Positions 26,109 through 38,479 of a DNA stretch of 64,000 nucleotides are shown in pieces. Source of the stretch: Mya arenaria (taxonomy: Eukaryota > Mollusca > Bivalvia > Myida > Myidae); assembly GCF_026914265.1 (NCBI RefSeq), contig NC_069129.1, positions 13,112,269 to 13,176,268 on the forward strand, in the 5' to 3' direction. The position numbers and the translations under genes were made by a program. The first letter of the stretch is position 1, and each line of letters begins with the position of its first letter. The notes beneath the pieces were generated by a model. That model searched no databases. It was not told where the DNA came from and worked only from the letters and a program-made list of their open reading frames with translations.

Positions 26109-26723
26109 CTGCAGGGCAACCTGGAAGGGTGGGGGTTGGGGCGTAGTTAAAAATGACTGGTGCATTACTTTTTGTGTTAGCATTCATTGATCAGAATTTA
26201 TCATGTATGATTAAATTTACCTGATTTTTTTTTGCTTTTAAAATCAATAAAAAAATACAGATTCCTTCAATGACTAACATCCATTTATTTCAGGGTAATG
26301 TTCAATGTAAATGTTGTGTACGAACGAGTTATATTTATATGCCTCCATTTACAAACTAACTTGATTAAGATGTCATTGATAGTTCATTACTGTAAATAAA
26401 CAAATACAGTTGGGAAGACACTCACAAACCTCAATTTATACAAAGGACGGCAAAAAAGCAAACTATTAAGCCACCGGTTTTGTTTTTGTTTACAACTGCT
26501 TTCTGAGTGACTTCCCCTTACAAAGGGACCAGCTTTAAGGTAAGTAATTTCTTAGATTATTTCTATGTTATAACAAAAATACATTTTTAAAAATGGAATT
26601 TATTTTTGGATTATGACTATGTATATTTAAGTAAGACTATTTTATCTTGTTTGTAATTAAATTCTATAGATAATAAAAAGAAAAATTAATATTTTTAGAC
26701 TCCTCCCTAAAACATCAAGGGCA

Positions 26724-29700
26724 ATGGCTTCAAGATTTGGGAGGTTTTTGAGGCCTTTGGCTGTTAATTTAGCCAAAACAAAAGGTTTGACGATTTGAAA
26801 GTGTTCGCCAACAACTAATTTTCATTGATGCACATAAAATGTTATCTTTTCATAGCGTACATTTTAAGAATATTTTGTGTCAATATTACAGGCTTGTTTT
26901 GTGGGAGGGGTAATTTGATTGGTTAGCTCTAAATAAACTACTGAAGTATTGTGTTCTTCACAATTAAAATTGAGGTTTTTGTAAAGTTTATACGAAAATA
27001 TTGAATTTTATGAACTACTCCTTTGCATGCGGATATTATAATTAGCCTTATAATAAGGCTTAATTAGCAAAGCCTGAAAGGGTCCTACACCGTAAAGTCT
27101 TAAAGATGCAGATACAGCATTAAAATAAACTGTTTATTTTTTTGGCATAATATAGTTTTACCTGCGGCATATTTTTCATATGCCAGTTTTATCAAAAAGT
27201 GACATATTATAGTTTTACGTGCGGCATACTGGTGGTTTGGGTAGTCATTCTAAAATGCCATCCAGGCTTCTTTGTTTTTACTGATGGTTAGCCTGGCCAG
27301 GCTAACCATCAGTAAAAAAAAGCCTGGACGGCATTTTAGAATGACTAGTGGTTTGGCGTGCGTGCAGCGTCAAAATATGTTTGGTTATAATATCGTGGAC
27401 GATTCTGATAACCAGCTAATTGTTGCAGTCACTCGAGAGTAATTGCCCTTTAATTTCACAAATTACCTCAAATCGGTCTACTCGGATCAATAAATTAAAA
27501 AACCTTCATCTGGTCAGAATGTAAATGGGAATAATATCTTGGACAAGTTAACCAGCCATATCACTTGAGTCACTAAAGAGTTATCACCCTTTAATCATAT
27601 AACTGACCGTAAATAGGTCTTCTCCAATCAATTACTTGAGAAGCCTTTTTTCCAATCATCACCAAATTTGGTCAGAATGTTTAAGGTAGAATACTTTTAG
27701 TCAGGCTTGATTACCAGCCATGTCACCTCAGTCACGACCCTTGAATTGACGAAAACTGTCTTTACAGTGCTCTAAATTTGCCTTAATGTACAACCACTCA
27801 TCACCAAACTTGGTGTTTTAAAACTAGGACGGGCATTTTTCATGACAGTTGGTGCTTTTGTTTGCTTTTGAAATTGTTGTGTACATCTCTATGAAACTTA
27901 ATTAAAACTTATAAATACATGGTTAAAAGCATGATATCATGGACAAGTTTGTAATAGCAAGAAATTTAACTTCAGCAATTCTTAGAAAAATGTTCTTTTC
28001 AATTACTGGTACTGAATTTAAAATATAATAAAAACAACATAAAATTACCTGTTTTACATCCGTTGCACTTCCCCAAGATTTTGAATATTTCATTTAAATT
28101 GTCTTTGTTTTCCAGTCTTGCCACAAACCAGAGTTGTGTCCCATGCATTCAGGCTGCAATCAACATCAACAGGAGCTGCAGAAGAAAAGAGCCGTATGTA
28201 GCCACAATTTTCCATGTCAACTATATAGTGACTGTGAACGTCGCCATTTGATTTGAATTTAACATACCCCAGGTTGTGAAAAGGGAAAACAGAAACAAAT
28301 CCCCTTCTAAATGTCCCTGGAATAATGCCTTGCTGACTTATGCTTTTTTGATCTAGATATTTTAGTAATATGATCCATACTTCCATGGAAAATGTTATCA
28401 TAAAATTCCTTTAAGGTTGACTGAACATATTATGAGTTTTGTATTCTGTGTTTAGCTACTGTGAGGTATGCTGACCCTGTTAAGACCAAGGCATTGACAG
28501 ACTTTGGTCAGTATGTTGCTGACATCCTGCCAAAATATGTACAAAAGGTATGTGCTTCAGGATGTATTTTTTTCTTCTCAAATAGTGAAGTGATTTAATG
28601 TGTTCATTATATTTTGTTGAGATTCTTTAAACATAACGCAATCTGCAAGAACCAGGACATATACGAAAATGACGTGACATGAGAAATAAAAACAATTCAA
28701 ATTATTATTTATTTTGGGTGACATAAACTTCGAGAATGTAAAAATACAACGAATGTCATGCTTAAAAAATCAGTCTTTTGAAAACATGTGTCTTCTCGCA
28801 TACCATTATTTTGCCTGTGTTCGGTGTTTGGTCTATTGTGCCTATCTCTTTATGTATTCTTTCAAATGTTATCAATATTTAATGGGGTTGATACATTAAA
28901 CTGTGCACATGTTGTTGTTATTTCCCGTCAGGTGGAGGTATGTCACGGTGATGAGCTGGATATCTTGATCCACCCTGATGGTATCATCCCAACAATTCTG
29001 TTCCTACGAGACCATCACCATGCACAGTTTCTTAATATCTCCGACATCACGGCAATAGATGTCCCCTCACGAACATACAGATTTGAGGTATTCAGTTACG
29101 GATACTAGAATTTTAATCCAATAAGCCAAAATCTTTGCTTTTCTAGTTGGCAATCAACAAGCAAAATGAGGTTAGTTATGAGGCCCAAAACCTAAATACT
29201 AGAGCCAGGCTTGTGAGCTTGCATATTGTAAGCTTAATGATAACTTGGTTATAATCTCCAAGTTCCACTGTTTTATATATCCATTATCATATTCCTTGAT
29301 TAGTTTGGATACATACATATAATTGTGGATTTTAAAGTGCTTATATTCATAATTCAAAGCAAATCTGTATATTCATATTTTTATTTAGAATTGCCTTTTA
29401 CTTCAGTTATGTAAGACACAGCATATTTTGGTGTGCACAGTTACTTTATCCAATAGTATAGTAAGCTGATTGTCATATAAAACTGCATATTACTCATGTT
29501 TTGTCAAATTGTAGCTGATCTACATGTTGCTGTCCCTGCGTTTTAATGCGCGCATCAAATTGAAGACGTACACTGATGAGCTCACTCCAATGGACTCCAT
29601 CACGCCGGTACTGCCAGCTGCCAACTGGTATGAGAGAGAGGTTTGTACAAGCTTTTTATAAAGTTGCCAATGTATAAAATAGAGATGTAGGTACAATTAT

Positions 29701-31209
29701 CATTATGCCATTTTGCTATAAACGCAAAAACTTGACAAAATGAGAAGAACATAGAAACAGAACCATTTTCATCTAGAACCATTTTTTCTTTAAAGGCAAT
29801 TTACTTAAGGTACAATTGATTTGATTTCACCGTTTAATGGTGCCAATGTACCCCCAATTGGAGGTAATTGGCTATTTTACCATCAATATTGTAACTATAT
29901 GAACCATATCCACATTTCTTTCAATAAAAGCAGAATAAAGTTAATGTCAAGGAGTGAACAAAAAAAAACCTGCCTATCACATGTTCATGCATTGCATTAG
30001 GACAGTCATAGTAAATGTGTTGAAGCAGATAAAAAATGTAAACGGTTAAAACCATATTTTGGAAAAGAGATTCATTTTTTTTCTCGTATGTGTCCCCAAA
30101 ATGTTTTACTTCTTTTTATTTGGAGGTAGTGAAAATTATTTGAAAGAAAAAAAAAAGCAGAGCAAGACCTTGATTTGATACACAGTCCTCCAAATAAGTT
30201 TTACATTATCTTCTAGAATAATGAATTTGAACATGAACATAAATAACTGTTTCTGTTAAGATCTGGGATATGTACGGAGTATATTTCTCCAACCACCCTG
30301 ACCTTCGCCGCCTCCTGACAGACTATGGATTTGAAGGTCACCCAATGAGAAGAGACTTCCCTCTCACAGGATATATGGAGGTACAACAGCGTAGTTATAT
30401 AAAACTGAGTATGCGCTCCAGTAAAAAGTTTCAGTGTTCACTTAGCTAAGTTATTAAGTTGAAATTGGACATAAGAAAGGGCTTAGTTCACAAATGGGCG
30501 AAAATGGCCCCATCTTTGTGATGTTTAACTGTTTCTTGTTTTGAAAGAACAACCAATAGCATTTACAAGATGAAATTGTGTTGTGCTATTTGATCATTAT
30601 TTTGGTTGCTATGGCAACAATTCATTCAATGGGTATGTAAAAGAAATATGTTTAGTAATGTTGTATGATAGCTCTCTTGTAGAAATAGTGAACTTTAAGC
30701 TAAACTAAGAAGTGTAAAATATGGATAAATCTGGTGCCATTTTTGCCATTCGTGAACCAAGCCCTTTAATGGAAAAGAAGTAATATTGCTCACAGAGTAT
30801 ATACATACTATTAAAATGTAACACTTTTATGCACTAACCCTGCAGATCTGTAAACTTTGAAATGTAACAATTTACTGTTCACATAAGGGAGCTGGTTTCA
30901 CACCAGCTACATTACGATGATGAGTGGGGGGCAGTTAGATCTGACCCAGAAAACTTGAGAATAACGCACCAAGTTAGTAGATACATGTAAATTTACCTTT
31001 ATAGTTAAATACTTTTTCTGTAATAACAGCTACGTTATGATGATGAGCTGGGCCGATGTGTGATGGAGCCGTTGGAGCTAGCCCAGGAAATGCGCAAGTT
31101 TGAGTACAGCTCACCGTGGGAACAGTTCCCTAAATACCGCCTCGCCGATCCCTCAAAGGAAGAAGCTGATCCCGAACAAGTTACAGGTGGAACCGAGGAG
31201 AAGAAATAG
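26724..31209 (+). CDS. NDUFS3: NADH:ubiquinone oxidoreductase core subunit S3 (30 kDa), complete
   Basis: Six coding exons, 26724-26784, 28456-28547, 28932-29087, 29515-29640, 30261-30380 and 31030-31209, join with correct phase to 244 residues. Exon 1 encodes a basic, amphipathic mitochondrial presequence ([20 protein letters not shown]). The body carries [26 protein letters not shown] and the 30-kDa family signature around [21 protein letters not shown] with [11 protein letters not shown], ending [10 protein letters not shown]...[10 protein letters not shown]. It belongs to the peripheral arm (Q module) of respiratory complex I in the mitochondrial matrix. A non-coding leader exon probably ends at 26539 (CTTTAAG/GTAAGT), with an acceptor at 26698. 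An AATAAA near 31708 may be the polyadenylation signal. Intron 5 holds a decoy copy of the start of exon 6. Confidence 0.97.
27243..27349. mobile_element. Small perfect foldback (hairpin MITE)
   Basis: Two ~50-bp arms meet at gcctgg/ccaggc: gtcattctaaaatgcc ... ggcattttagaatgac, with actgatggttagcctgg mirrored in the middle. Arms differ at very few positions. TA lies immediately outside each arm. It lies in NDUFS3 intron 1. Confidence 0.85.
27400..27870 (+). repeat. Interspersed repeat with ~110-bp subunits, copy 1
   Basis: Recurring phrases 'gtcactcgagagtaattgcccttta', 'accaaatttggtcagaatgt' and 'tatcttggacaagtt', ending in aactaggacgggcatttttcatgacagttggtgcttttgtt. The same body and the same end occur at 32080-32635, so this is a dispersed family. 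Confidence 0.75.
28090..28401 (-). other. Antisense open frame in NDUFS3 intron 1
   Basis: A 103-codon frame without stops (...[20 protein letters not shown]...) runs opposite to NDUFS3. The composition looks somewhat protein-like, but I recognise no domain, and it ends without splice context. It may be a chance frame or a relic of an inserted element. Confidence 0.2.
30476..30768. mobile_element. ~290-bp MITE with inverted ends in NDUFS3 intron 5
   Basis: The left end aaagggcttagttcacaaatgggcgaaaatggc is mirrored at the right (gccatttttgccattcgtgaaccaagcccttt), about 30 bp with a few mismatches. No open frame lies inside. A target duplication is not clear. Confidence 0.7.
30904..30965 (+). 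pseudogene. Decoy partial copy of NDUFS3 exon 6
   Basis: accag followed by ctacattacgatgatgagtgg matches the acceptor and first codons of the true last exon at 31030 (ctacgttatgatgatgagctgg). After a gap, gttagatctgacccagaaaa matches gttggagctagcccaggaaa. The reading frame diverges soon afterwards, so use of this acceptor would truncate the protein. Confidence 0.75.
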
Positions 31210-32079
31210 ACATCTGTTGATTTTGCTTATTCATTATATGAACCATAGAACTTGACTGAAATTATTCAAAAGTGATAAATTAAAAACACTGTTTGGTTTG
31301 TTTCGTAGAAGCTTCAAAGTGGAGAGAAAATAGAAGTTAAGTGATACATGGTTTGTTCATTGAGTTCCAGAACGGCATAACACCCTTCTTATTTTGTCTG
31401 TAGAAGGTTCCTTTGGCATTTAATAGGAAAAAAATATTTGTAAAATATTTATGTGATTGTATGTCAAAAAGATCTGATTCAACTCGAAAAGGACGTTATG
31501 GGATGTCTTATTAGTTATGGAAGTATGATTTAAATAAATTAGTTACAGGAAACTTGTCTAAATCTCCATAAAACCCTGCTTAAAATGCTTAAGTATGTTG
31601 TTGAAAATGTCAGTATGTGTAAACTAAAGTCTTGAAGATTGTTGCAGATGTTTTTGTTTTTAATTGAAAGGAGGAGTGCATACTGTGGTGTTAAGTGCGG
31701 TTTATGAAATAAATTATTGATTAATAGATCTGCTTTATTAATTTGTTTGATAACGTTATCTGCTAACCAGGTCAGAAAATGGTATGATAAACTGAGTAAG
31801 CAAGCTATGAAGTTTCACATAAATGTCGAAAACTTGAAAATGGCAAGTGGAATATAAATTTATCAACTCGACTCAACTGGAAATGAATTGTTGATTAAAT
31901 GGGTTTGCCACTACATATATTTGTATATATTTTCCAAAGCAACCCCTATCCGCTAAATGTTTCTGCATACTGCGTAAATCTGGTGGGCACAGATCTGATG
32001 CATGGGATGGACCCAACAGTATTTAAAAGATTTTATTCACTTGTTTATAAATACGGAACATATTTTAGATTACAATTAC

Positions 32080-32635
32080 TTTAGGAGCCTATGTTCAATC
32101 ATCACCAAATTTGATCAGAATGTGAATTGCCATATTATCTTGGACAAGTTAGATAACCAACCATATTGCTTGAATCATTTGACAGTTATTTCCCTTAAAT
32201 TATAGAAATTACCTTAATAAGTTTTGTTTGATCATAAATTTTAAAGTCTTTGTCCAATCATCACCAAGTATAGTCAGAATGTGTATGGGCATTATATCTC
32301 GGGCAAGTTTAATATGCAGCCATACCGCTTTACTGTAGAGTTATTGCCCTTTAATTATATTAATTACCTAATATGATCTTGTCCGCTTAATTACTTAAGA
32401 AGCCTTTGTCCAATCATCACCAAATTTGGTCAGAATGTATATGGTCATATTATCTTTGAAAATTTGAAAAACAGCTATTTTGCTTAAGTCACGCGAGAGT
32501 TCTGATTGGCAAAATCTGTATTTACAGTGGCCGTTCTCTTAATTTGGCTTAACATACAACCACTTGTCAGCGAACTTGGTGTCCGAAAACTAGGACGGGC
32601 GTATTTTGTGACATTTGGCGCTCTTGTTTTTAGAT
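32080..32635 (+). repeat. Interspersed repeat with ~110-bp subunits, copy 2
   Basis: Contains 'caatcatcaccaaatttg(a/g)tcagaatgt' three times and ends in aactaggacgggcgtattttgtgacatttggcgctcttgttt, matching copy 1 at 27400-27870 in sequence and direction. Confidence 0.75.
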
Positions 32636-33654
32636 AAAAACGAAACACATAGAAGGTTTGTCTTAAACATGTGATCTAATTTTATTTTATTTTTTTTCAC
32701 CAAAACTTAGGTAAACTAGTTGGATTTTAGCGTTCTTAGACAGCGGACGCGGATAGCGTGCACACAGGGTACCGGGCTAAGGAATGTTGTCTGATCAAAT
32801 TCATCGACCGTTTCTATTGACTCTTATGTATCCAGTGACAGGATGTTGGTTTTGCTGCCATGTAAACCATTGTCATTTGTTCTATTTTAATTAGTGTATG
32901 TTTCTACAGATAGCGGTTGTGGAATTACCGAAAACCTGGGAAAACCCGAAAACCCCGTAATTTTTCATAAGTATGTACTAAAGAGTTTTCGAGGTGGTTT
33001 GTACGCCCGGATTTAATACTTCATTGTGTTCGTGGGTTGAATGCCGTAGTTGGTTGGAGTAGATAGAGGATGGGGAGGGTGATTTTCATTCACATGTAGT
33101 TAAATTATTGTAGGAATTCGCAGTATTTTGCCATAAGCTAGTTGATACGAGGGTCACAAATGTATTAAAATACTAAATGAACGTGAAAATTAAGTGGCCT
33201 TTTAAAAAGAAACAATATTTGTGAGATATGAGATTTGAAAATCACAACATACAAGTATGAAAACAACCCCTTATTAAGGCCGAAAACCGAAGGCTTAATC
33301 AGAAAAGATGTAATAAGAAATTACAATGTTATGCCCAAAACCAAACTATTTCTGATCTTCTTGTAACTAGGAACATACTAAATTGTCGTTTTTTTTGCGT
33401 CAACTGCGGTGTAAACATACATCGTATAGATTCTGTCCGTAACTTCACGGCTCTCCCCGAGCACTTGAAAGAAGCATAAGGTTTACTTCTAAGAAATCTT
33501 ATTGTAAGGGTCCCTGTGACATTTACCTTTGACTAGCATGGCAGAAATGTAGGGATTACTTTGGCCGGCGGCTTCGTCAGCAACGTGGTCGACGTCACAC
33601 TTTCGTTTCCGATCATTAACTTTTGAATGGATTCGTATCCACACTAGCCTTACT

Positions 33655-33733
33655 TTAGTCTTTATTTGAAGCAAAATATTGCCTTCCGACGTAGCATTTA
33701 TGACGCAATTTATCACGTGGTGTACACACACTG
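33655..33733 (+). mobile_element. Solo arm of the 'cgtcggaaggcaatatt' MITE
   Basis: gcaaaatattgccttccgac through tatcacgtggtgtacacacact matches both arms of the complete element at 53875-54355. Only one arm is present. The 38-bp minisatellite starts within a few bases of its outer end. Confidence 0.75.
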
Positions 33734-33735
33734 CC

Positions 33736-35265
33736 AAAGCGAACACAGAGTCTTCATCATCCCAGTCCCACCAAAAGCGGACACATGGTCTCGATCACCC
33801 CAGTCCTCACCAAAGCTGACACAGACCCTTTATCACCACACTCCTCCCAATAGCGGATACAGTGATCACCCCAGTCCTCCCCAAAGCGGACACAGAGCCT
33901 TGATCACCCCAGTCCTCCACAAAGCGGACACAGAGCCTTGATCACCCCAGTCCTCCCCAAAGCAAACACAGAGCCTTGGTCACCCCAGTCCTCCCCAAAG
34001 CGGACACAGAGCCTTGATCATCCCAGTCCTCCCCAAAGCGGACACAGAGCCTTGATAACCCCAGTCCTCACCATAGCGGACACAAAGCCTTGATCACCCC
34101 AGTCCTCCGCCTTGAGCATCCCAGTCCTCCCCAAAGCAAACACAGAGCCTTGGTCACCCCAGTCCTCCCACGAGCGGACACAGAGCCTTGATCACCCCAG
34201 TCCTCCCCAAAGCGGACACAGAGCCTTGATCACCCCAGTCCTCCACAAAGCGGACACAGAGCCTTGATCACCCCAGTCCTCCCCAAAGCAAACACAGAGC
34301 CTTGGTCACCCCAGTCCTCCCCAAAGCGGACACAGAGCCTTGCTCATCCCAGTCCTCCCCAAAGCGGACACAGAGCCTTGATCATCCCAGCCCTCCCCAA
34401 AGCGGACACAGAGCCTTGATCATCCCAGTCCTCCCCAAAGCAAACACGGAGCCTTGGTCACCCCCAGTCCTCCCCAAAGCGGACACAGAGCCTTGATCAT
34501 CCCAGTCCTCCCCAAAGCGGACACAGCGGCTTGATCACCCCAGTCCTCCCCAAAGCGGACACAGAGCCTTGATCACCCCAGTCCTCCGCCTTGATCATCC
34601 CAGTCCTCCCCAAAGCAAACACAGAGCCTTTGTCACCCCAGTCCTCTCCAAAGCGGACACAGAGCCTTGACCATCCCAGTCCTCCCCAAAGCGGACACAG
34701 GGTCTTGATTATCCCAGTCCTCCCCAAAGCGGACACAGAATCTTGATCACCCCAGTCCCCCGCCTTGATCATCCCAGTCCTCCTCAATGCAAACAAGAGC
34801 CTTGGTCACCCCAGTCCCCTCCAAAGCGGACACAGAGCCTTGATCATCCTAGTCCTCCCCAAAGCGGACACAGTGCCTTGATTATCCCAGTCCTCCCCAA
34901 AGCGAACACAGAGCCTTGATCACCCCAGTCCTCTCCAAAGCGGACACAGAGCCTTGATCATCACAATCCTCCCCAAAGCTGACACAGTGCCTTGATTATT
35001 CCTGTCCTCCCCAAAGCGGACACAGAGCCTTGATCACCCCAGTCCTCCCCAAAGCGGACACAGAGCCTTGATCATCCCAGTCCTCCCCAAAGCGGACACA
35101 GTGCCTTGATTATCCCAGTCCTCCCCAAAGCGGACACAGAGCCTTGATCACCCCAGTCCTCCCCAAAGCGGACACAGAGCCTTGATCACCCCAGTCCTCC
35201 CCAAATCGGACACGGAGCCTTGATCATCTCAGTTCTCCTGAAAGCGGACACAGAATCTTGATTCG
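33736..35265. repeat. Minisatellite, 38-bp unit, ~40 copies
   Basis: The consensus begins cccagtcctccccaaagcgg and continues acacagagccttgatca(c/t). Variants carry caaacacagagccttggtc or lack part of the unit. GC content is far above the surroundings. The unit length is not a multiple of three, so the open frames in it (KADTEP-like words) shift frame from unit to unit and are not genes. Confidence 0.97.
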
Positions 35266-35864
35266 AAAAAAACAATATATACATTTATTATGCATATCAC
35301 TGTGGTCGACGGTCCGCATATCGCAGAATATGTTGAAAATGTAACATCGATTCTATTGTGGTTCTTATGCGCTGTGTTTTGCTTTTTAAAAATGACACGC
35401 TATTAAATCAAATTAAGGATTTTATCAAAATTTGAAATCTTGCAGCCAAACGTTTGGTTGATGTATAAAGCAAAACTTATTTGATATGTGATTCATCTTT
35501 GCGCTTAATCGCGCATTTATTAATAATCAGACGTAAAATCAATCACAATCACTCATGACATCCATTTTAACTTTCAACAAACCACTTATATTAAGTTTTA
35601 ATTATTTTGTGATTGGATTTTCAATGCGATGTACTAAATGAATTTTAACGTTTAAAAGGTAAAATTACTAAATAGTATTTAAAGGTAAGCTCCAATTTCG
35701 CACTGTAATTTTAGTTTCCGAATGCCGGAAAACGCAGGGAACTAATGCCAAATCTACATTTGGTTTGCTACCAATGTGTGACTTGTGTCTGGCATAATGT
35801 GTTGCAGGTTTCAAGTTAATAGCTTGAATATATTCGTTAAGTTATATGAGAGGTTGCGACACAC

Positions 35865-37505
35865 TCCTTTTACGGGTACATATACATGGGCTACTATTTA
35901 TAGACTACGTCATCTAGGTACGTGTATATATGGGCTACTATTTGTAGACTACGTCATCCAGGTACTTGTATGTATTGGCTACTGTTTGTAGACTACGTCA
36001 TCGTGGTACGTGTATATATGGGAAACTAATTGTAGACTTCGTCATCATGGTATGTGTATATAAGGGCTACTTTTTGTAGACTACGTCATCCAGGTACGTG
36101 TATGTATTGGCTACTGTTTGTAGACTACGTCATCGTGGTACGTGTATATATGGGCTACTGTTTGTAGACTACGTCATCATGGTACGTGTATATAAGTGCT
36201 ACTTTTTGTAGACTACGTCATCATGGTATGTGTATATATGGGCTACTGTTTGTAGACTACGTCATTATGGTACGTGTATATAAGGGCTACTTTTTGTAGA
36301 CTACGTCATCATGGTACGTGTATATATGGGCTACTAATTGTAGATTACGTCATCCAGGTACGTGTATATATGGGCTACTTTTTGTACACTACGTCATCCA
36401 CGAACGATTAATGTGTAAGTTACTTATTGTAGACTACGTCATCCAGGTACGTGTATGTATTGGCTACTGTTTGTAGACTACGTCATCGTGGTACGTGTAT
36501 ATATGGGCTACTAATTGTAGATGACGTCATCATGGTACGTGTATATATGGACTACTAATTGTAGACTACGTCATCATGGTACGTGTATATATGGGCTACT
36601 GTTTGTAGACTAGGTCATCGTGGTACGTGTATATAAGGGCTAGTTTTTGTAGACTACGTCATCCAGGTACTTGTATGTATGGGCTACTATTAGTACACTA
36701 CGTCATTGAGGTTCGTGTATGTGCTGGCGACTGTTTGTACAGTACGTCGTCCAGGTACATATACGTGCGAGCTACTGTTTGTACACTACGTCATCCAGGA
36801 ACGTGTTATGTGTAAGCTACTGTTTGTACACTACGTCAACCAGATACGTGTTTGTGTTGGCTACTGTTTGTACATTACGCCATCCATGTTCGTGTATGTG
36901 TGAGCTACTGATTGTACACTACGCCCACCAGATACGTGTATGTGTGAGCTACTGTTTGTAAACTACGTCATCCCGATACGTGTTTGTGTAAGCTACTGTT
37001 TGTAGAGTACGTCAACCAGATACGTGCATGTGTGAGCTTCTGTTTGTAGACTACGTCATCCTGAAACGTGTATGTGTGAGCTTCTGTCTGTAGACTACGT
37101 CAACCAGCTACGTATATGTGTGAGCTTCTGTTTGTAGACCAAGTCAACCAGATACGTGTATGTGTTTGCTACTATTTGTACACTACGTCATCGAGGTACA
37201 TATTTGTGTGAGCTACTGTTTGTAGACTACGGCAACCAGATACGTGTATGTGTTGGCTACTGTTTGTACACTACGCCAACCAGATATGTGTTTGTGGGGG
37301 CTACTGTTTGTACACTACGTCATCAAGGTACGTGTATGTGAGAGCTACTGTTTTAGACTACGTCATCGAGGTACGTGTATGTGTGAGCTACTGTTTGTAC
37401 ACAACGTCATCCAGGTACGTGCATGTATGGGCTACTGTTTGTACACTACATCCAGGTACTTCCATGTGTGGGCTACTGTTTGTAGACTACGTCATCCAGG
37501 CATTT
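35865..37505. repeat. Minisatellite, 44-bp unit, ~37 copies
   Basis: The consensus runs tgtagactacgtcatcatgg, then tacgtgtatatatgggctactgtt. The left half of the array is more uniform (gtatatatgggctact). The right half prefers gtatgtgtgagctact and tgtacactacgtcaacc, showing two sub-families. Nearly every unit keeps TACGTCA. Open frames through it are spurious because 44 is not divisible by three. Confidence 0.97.
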
Positions 37506-38479
37506 TCATTGTATAACTTTGAATTGACACACACGATAGTACGAGGAATTTGTGTGTGCTTCAGTAAACTTACAAGTACAAGGGTTGAGAGAAAGTATGA
37601 GAACGGAGTTTCTTAACATAACTATCGTCTGCTGTTTATATTATTTTAACGTGTAGTTTGTATTACTTATTGACACTTGGTTGCCAGTGCAGTTTACAAT
37701 GACGTGCATAATTAAGATTCCCAAAAGTAGTCATAAAGTTTAACTGGGTAATTGGCCTTTGCACGACTTGTTCAAAACAACAATGGGTCATAACTATAAG
37801 CCAGAGATACATAATTATGTGCGTATTTTGTCCCAAGTTTAATTGGACTTTGATGTATTGCTGTGGTTGAAATGTGTGCCTATCTTTTCTAACCATTAAG
37901 TGACATATCTCGGCAAGTAGTAAAGTATATCTTATTTGCATTGATACACATGTGTGCAATGCACGTGAATATGTTATGTGGTAGTGGCAAAGGTTAGAAT
38001 ATTTGCCCGACGAAGTCACCGTCGACGACAGGAAAACATAATGTCAATGCTTCGATACTTTTTAAAGGGTCTCGCTTATGTTTTTGTGAAATGCACTTTT
38101 TGTAGGACGAAATAAAGAGTAGGGAATCATAAGGATTATTAAAACTAAGATACTCGGACGGCTGGAACCCTTTAACAAATGTTGATTTATGCTCAAACGT
38201 TGTCTTTGAAGACCATGATATGAATAGCCTTAGTAAATCAAAAAGAAAGACTTAAAGTTTAAGTTATCCCTATATTTGTTTATGAGTCCTTGTGGGCGTT
38301 GTGGGCATGTGATAGTTTTCTATTTTTCCTTGACTGTACTGGCGTTGGTTCGCTTCCCACTTAAACCAGAATATTTGTTTATAAAGTGCTTCTTTCTGCA
38401 ATTCCGGTCTCAATATATGTGTTTTCAGATGCATTACCGTGAAAAAAGTGCCAAAACATGAGCGAGTCCCTTTAAACAA

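Larger units (their letters stand above)
23950..26723. other. CDK10/NDUFS3 divergent spacer
   Basis: Shared upstream region of two divergent genes. About 24020-24365 is a plain or repeat-derived stretch with no supported gene. 24392-26116 is a foldback transposon with its target duplications. From about 26440 to 26539 lies a probable NDUFS3 5' leader exon, spliced from a GTAAGT donor at 26540 to an acceptor at 26698. Without the transposon the two start codons would be about 1 kb apart. Confidence 0.65.

Noticed and set aside
34302-34796. Open frames in the 38-bp array (both strands) resembling repeat proteins
   Set aside because: The unit length is not a multiple of three, so the peptide words shift frame between units; no start context or splice signals.
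33736-37505. CRISPR-like regular arrays
   Set aside because: Units are continuous head-to-tail copies without unique spacers, in a eukaryotic context; these are minisatellites.
36627-37616. Long cysteine- and valine-rich open frames in the 44-bp array
   Set aside because: Same reason: 44-bp units rotate the frame, and several overlapping frames are open at once.
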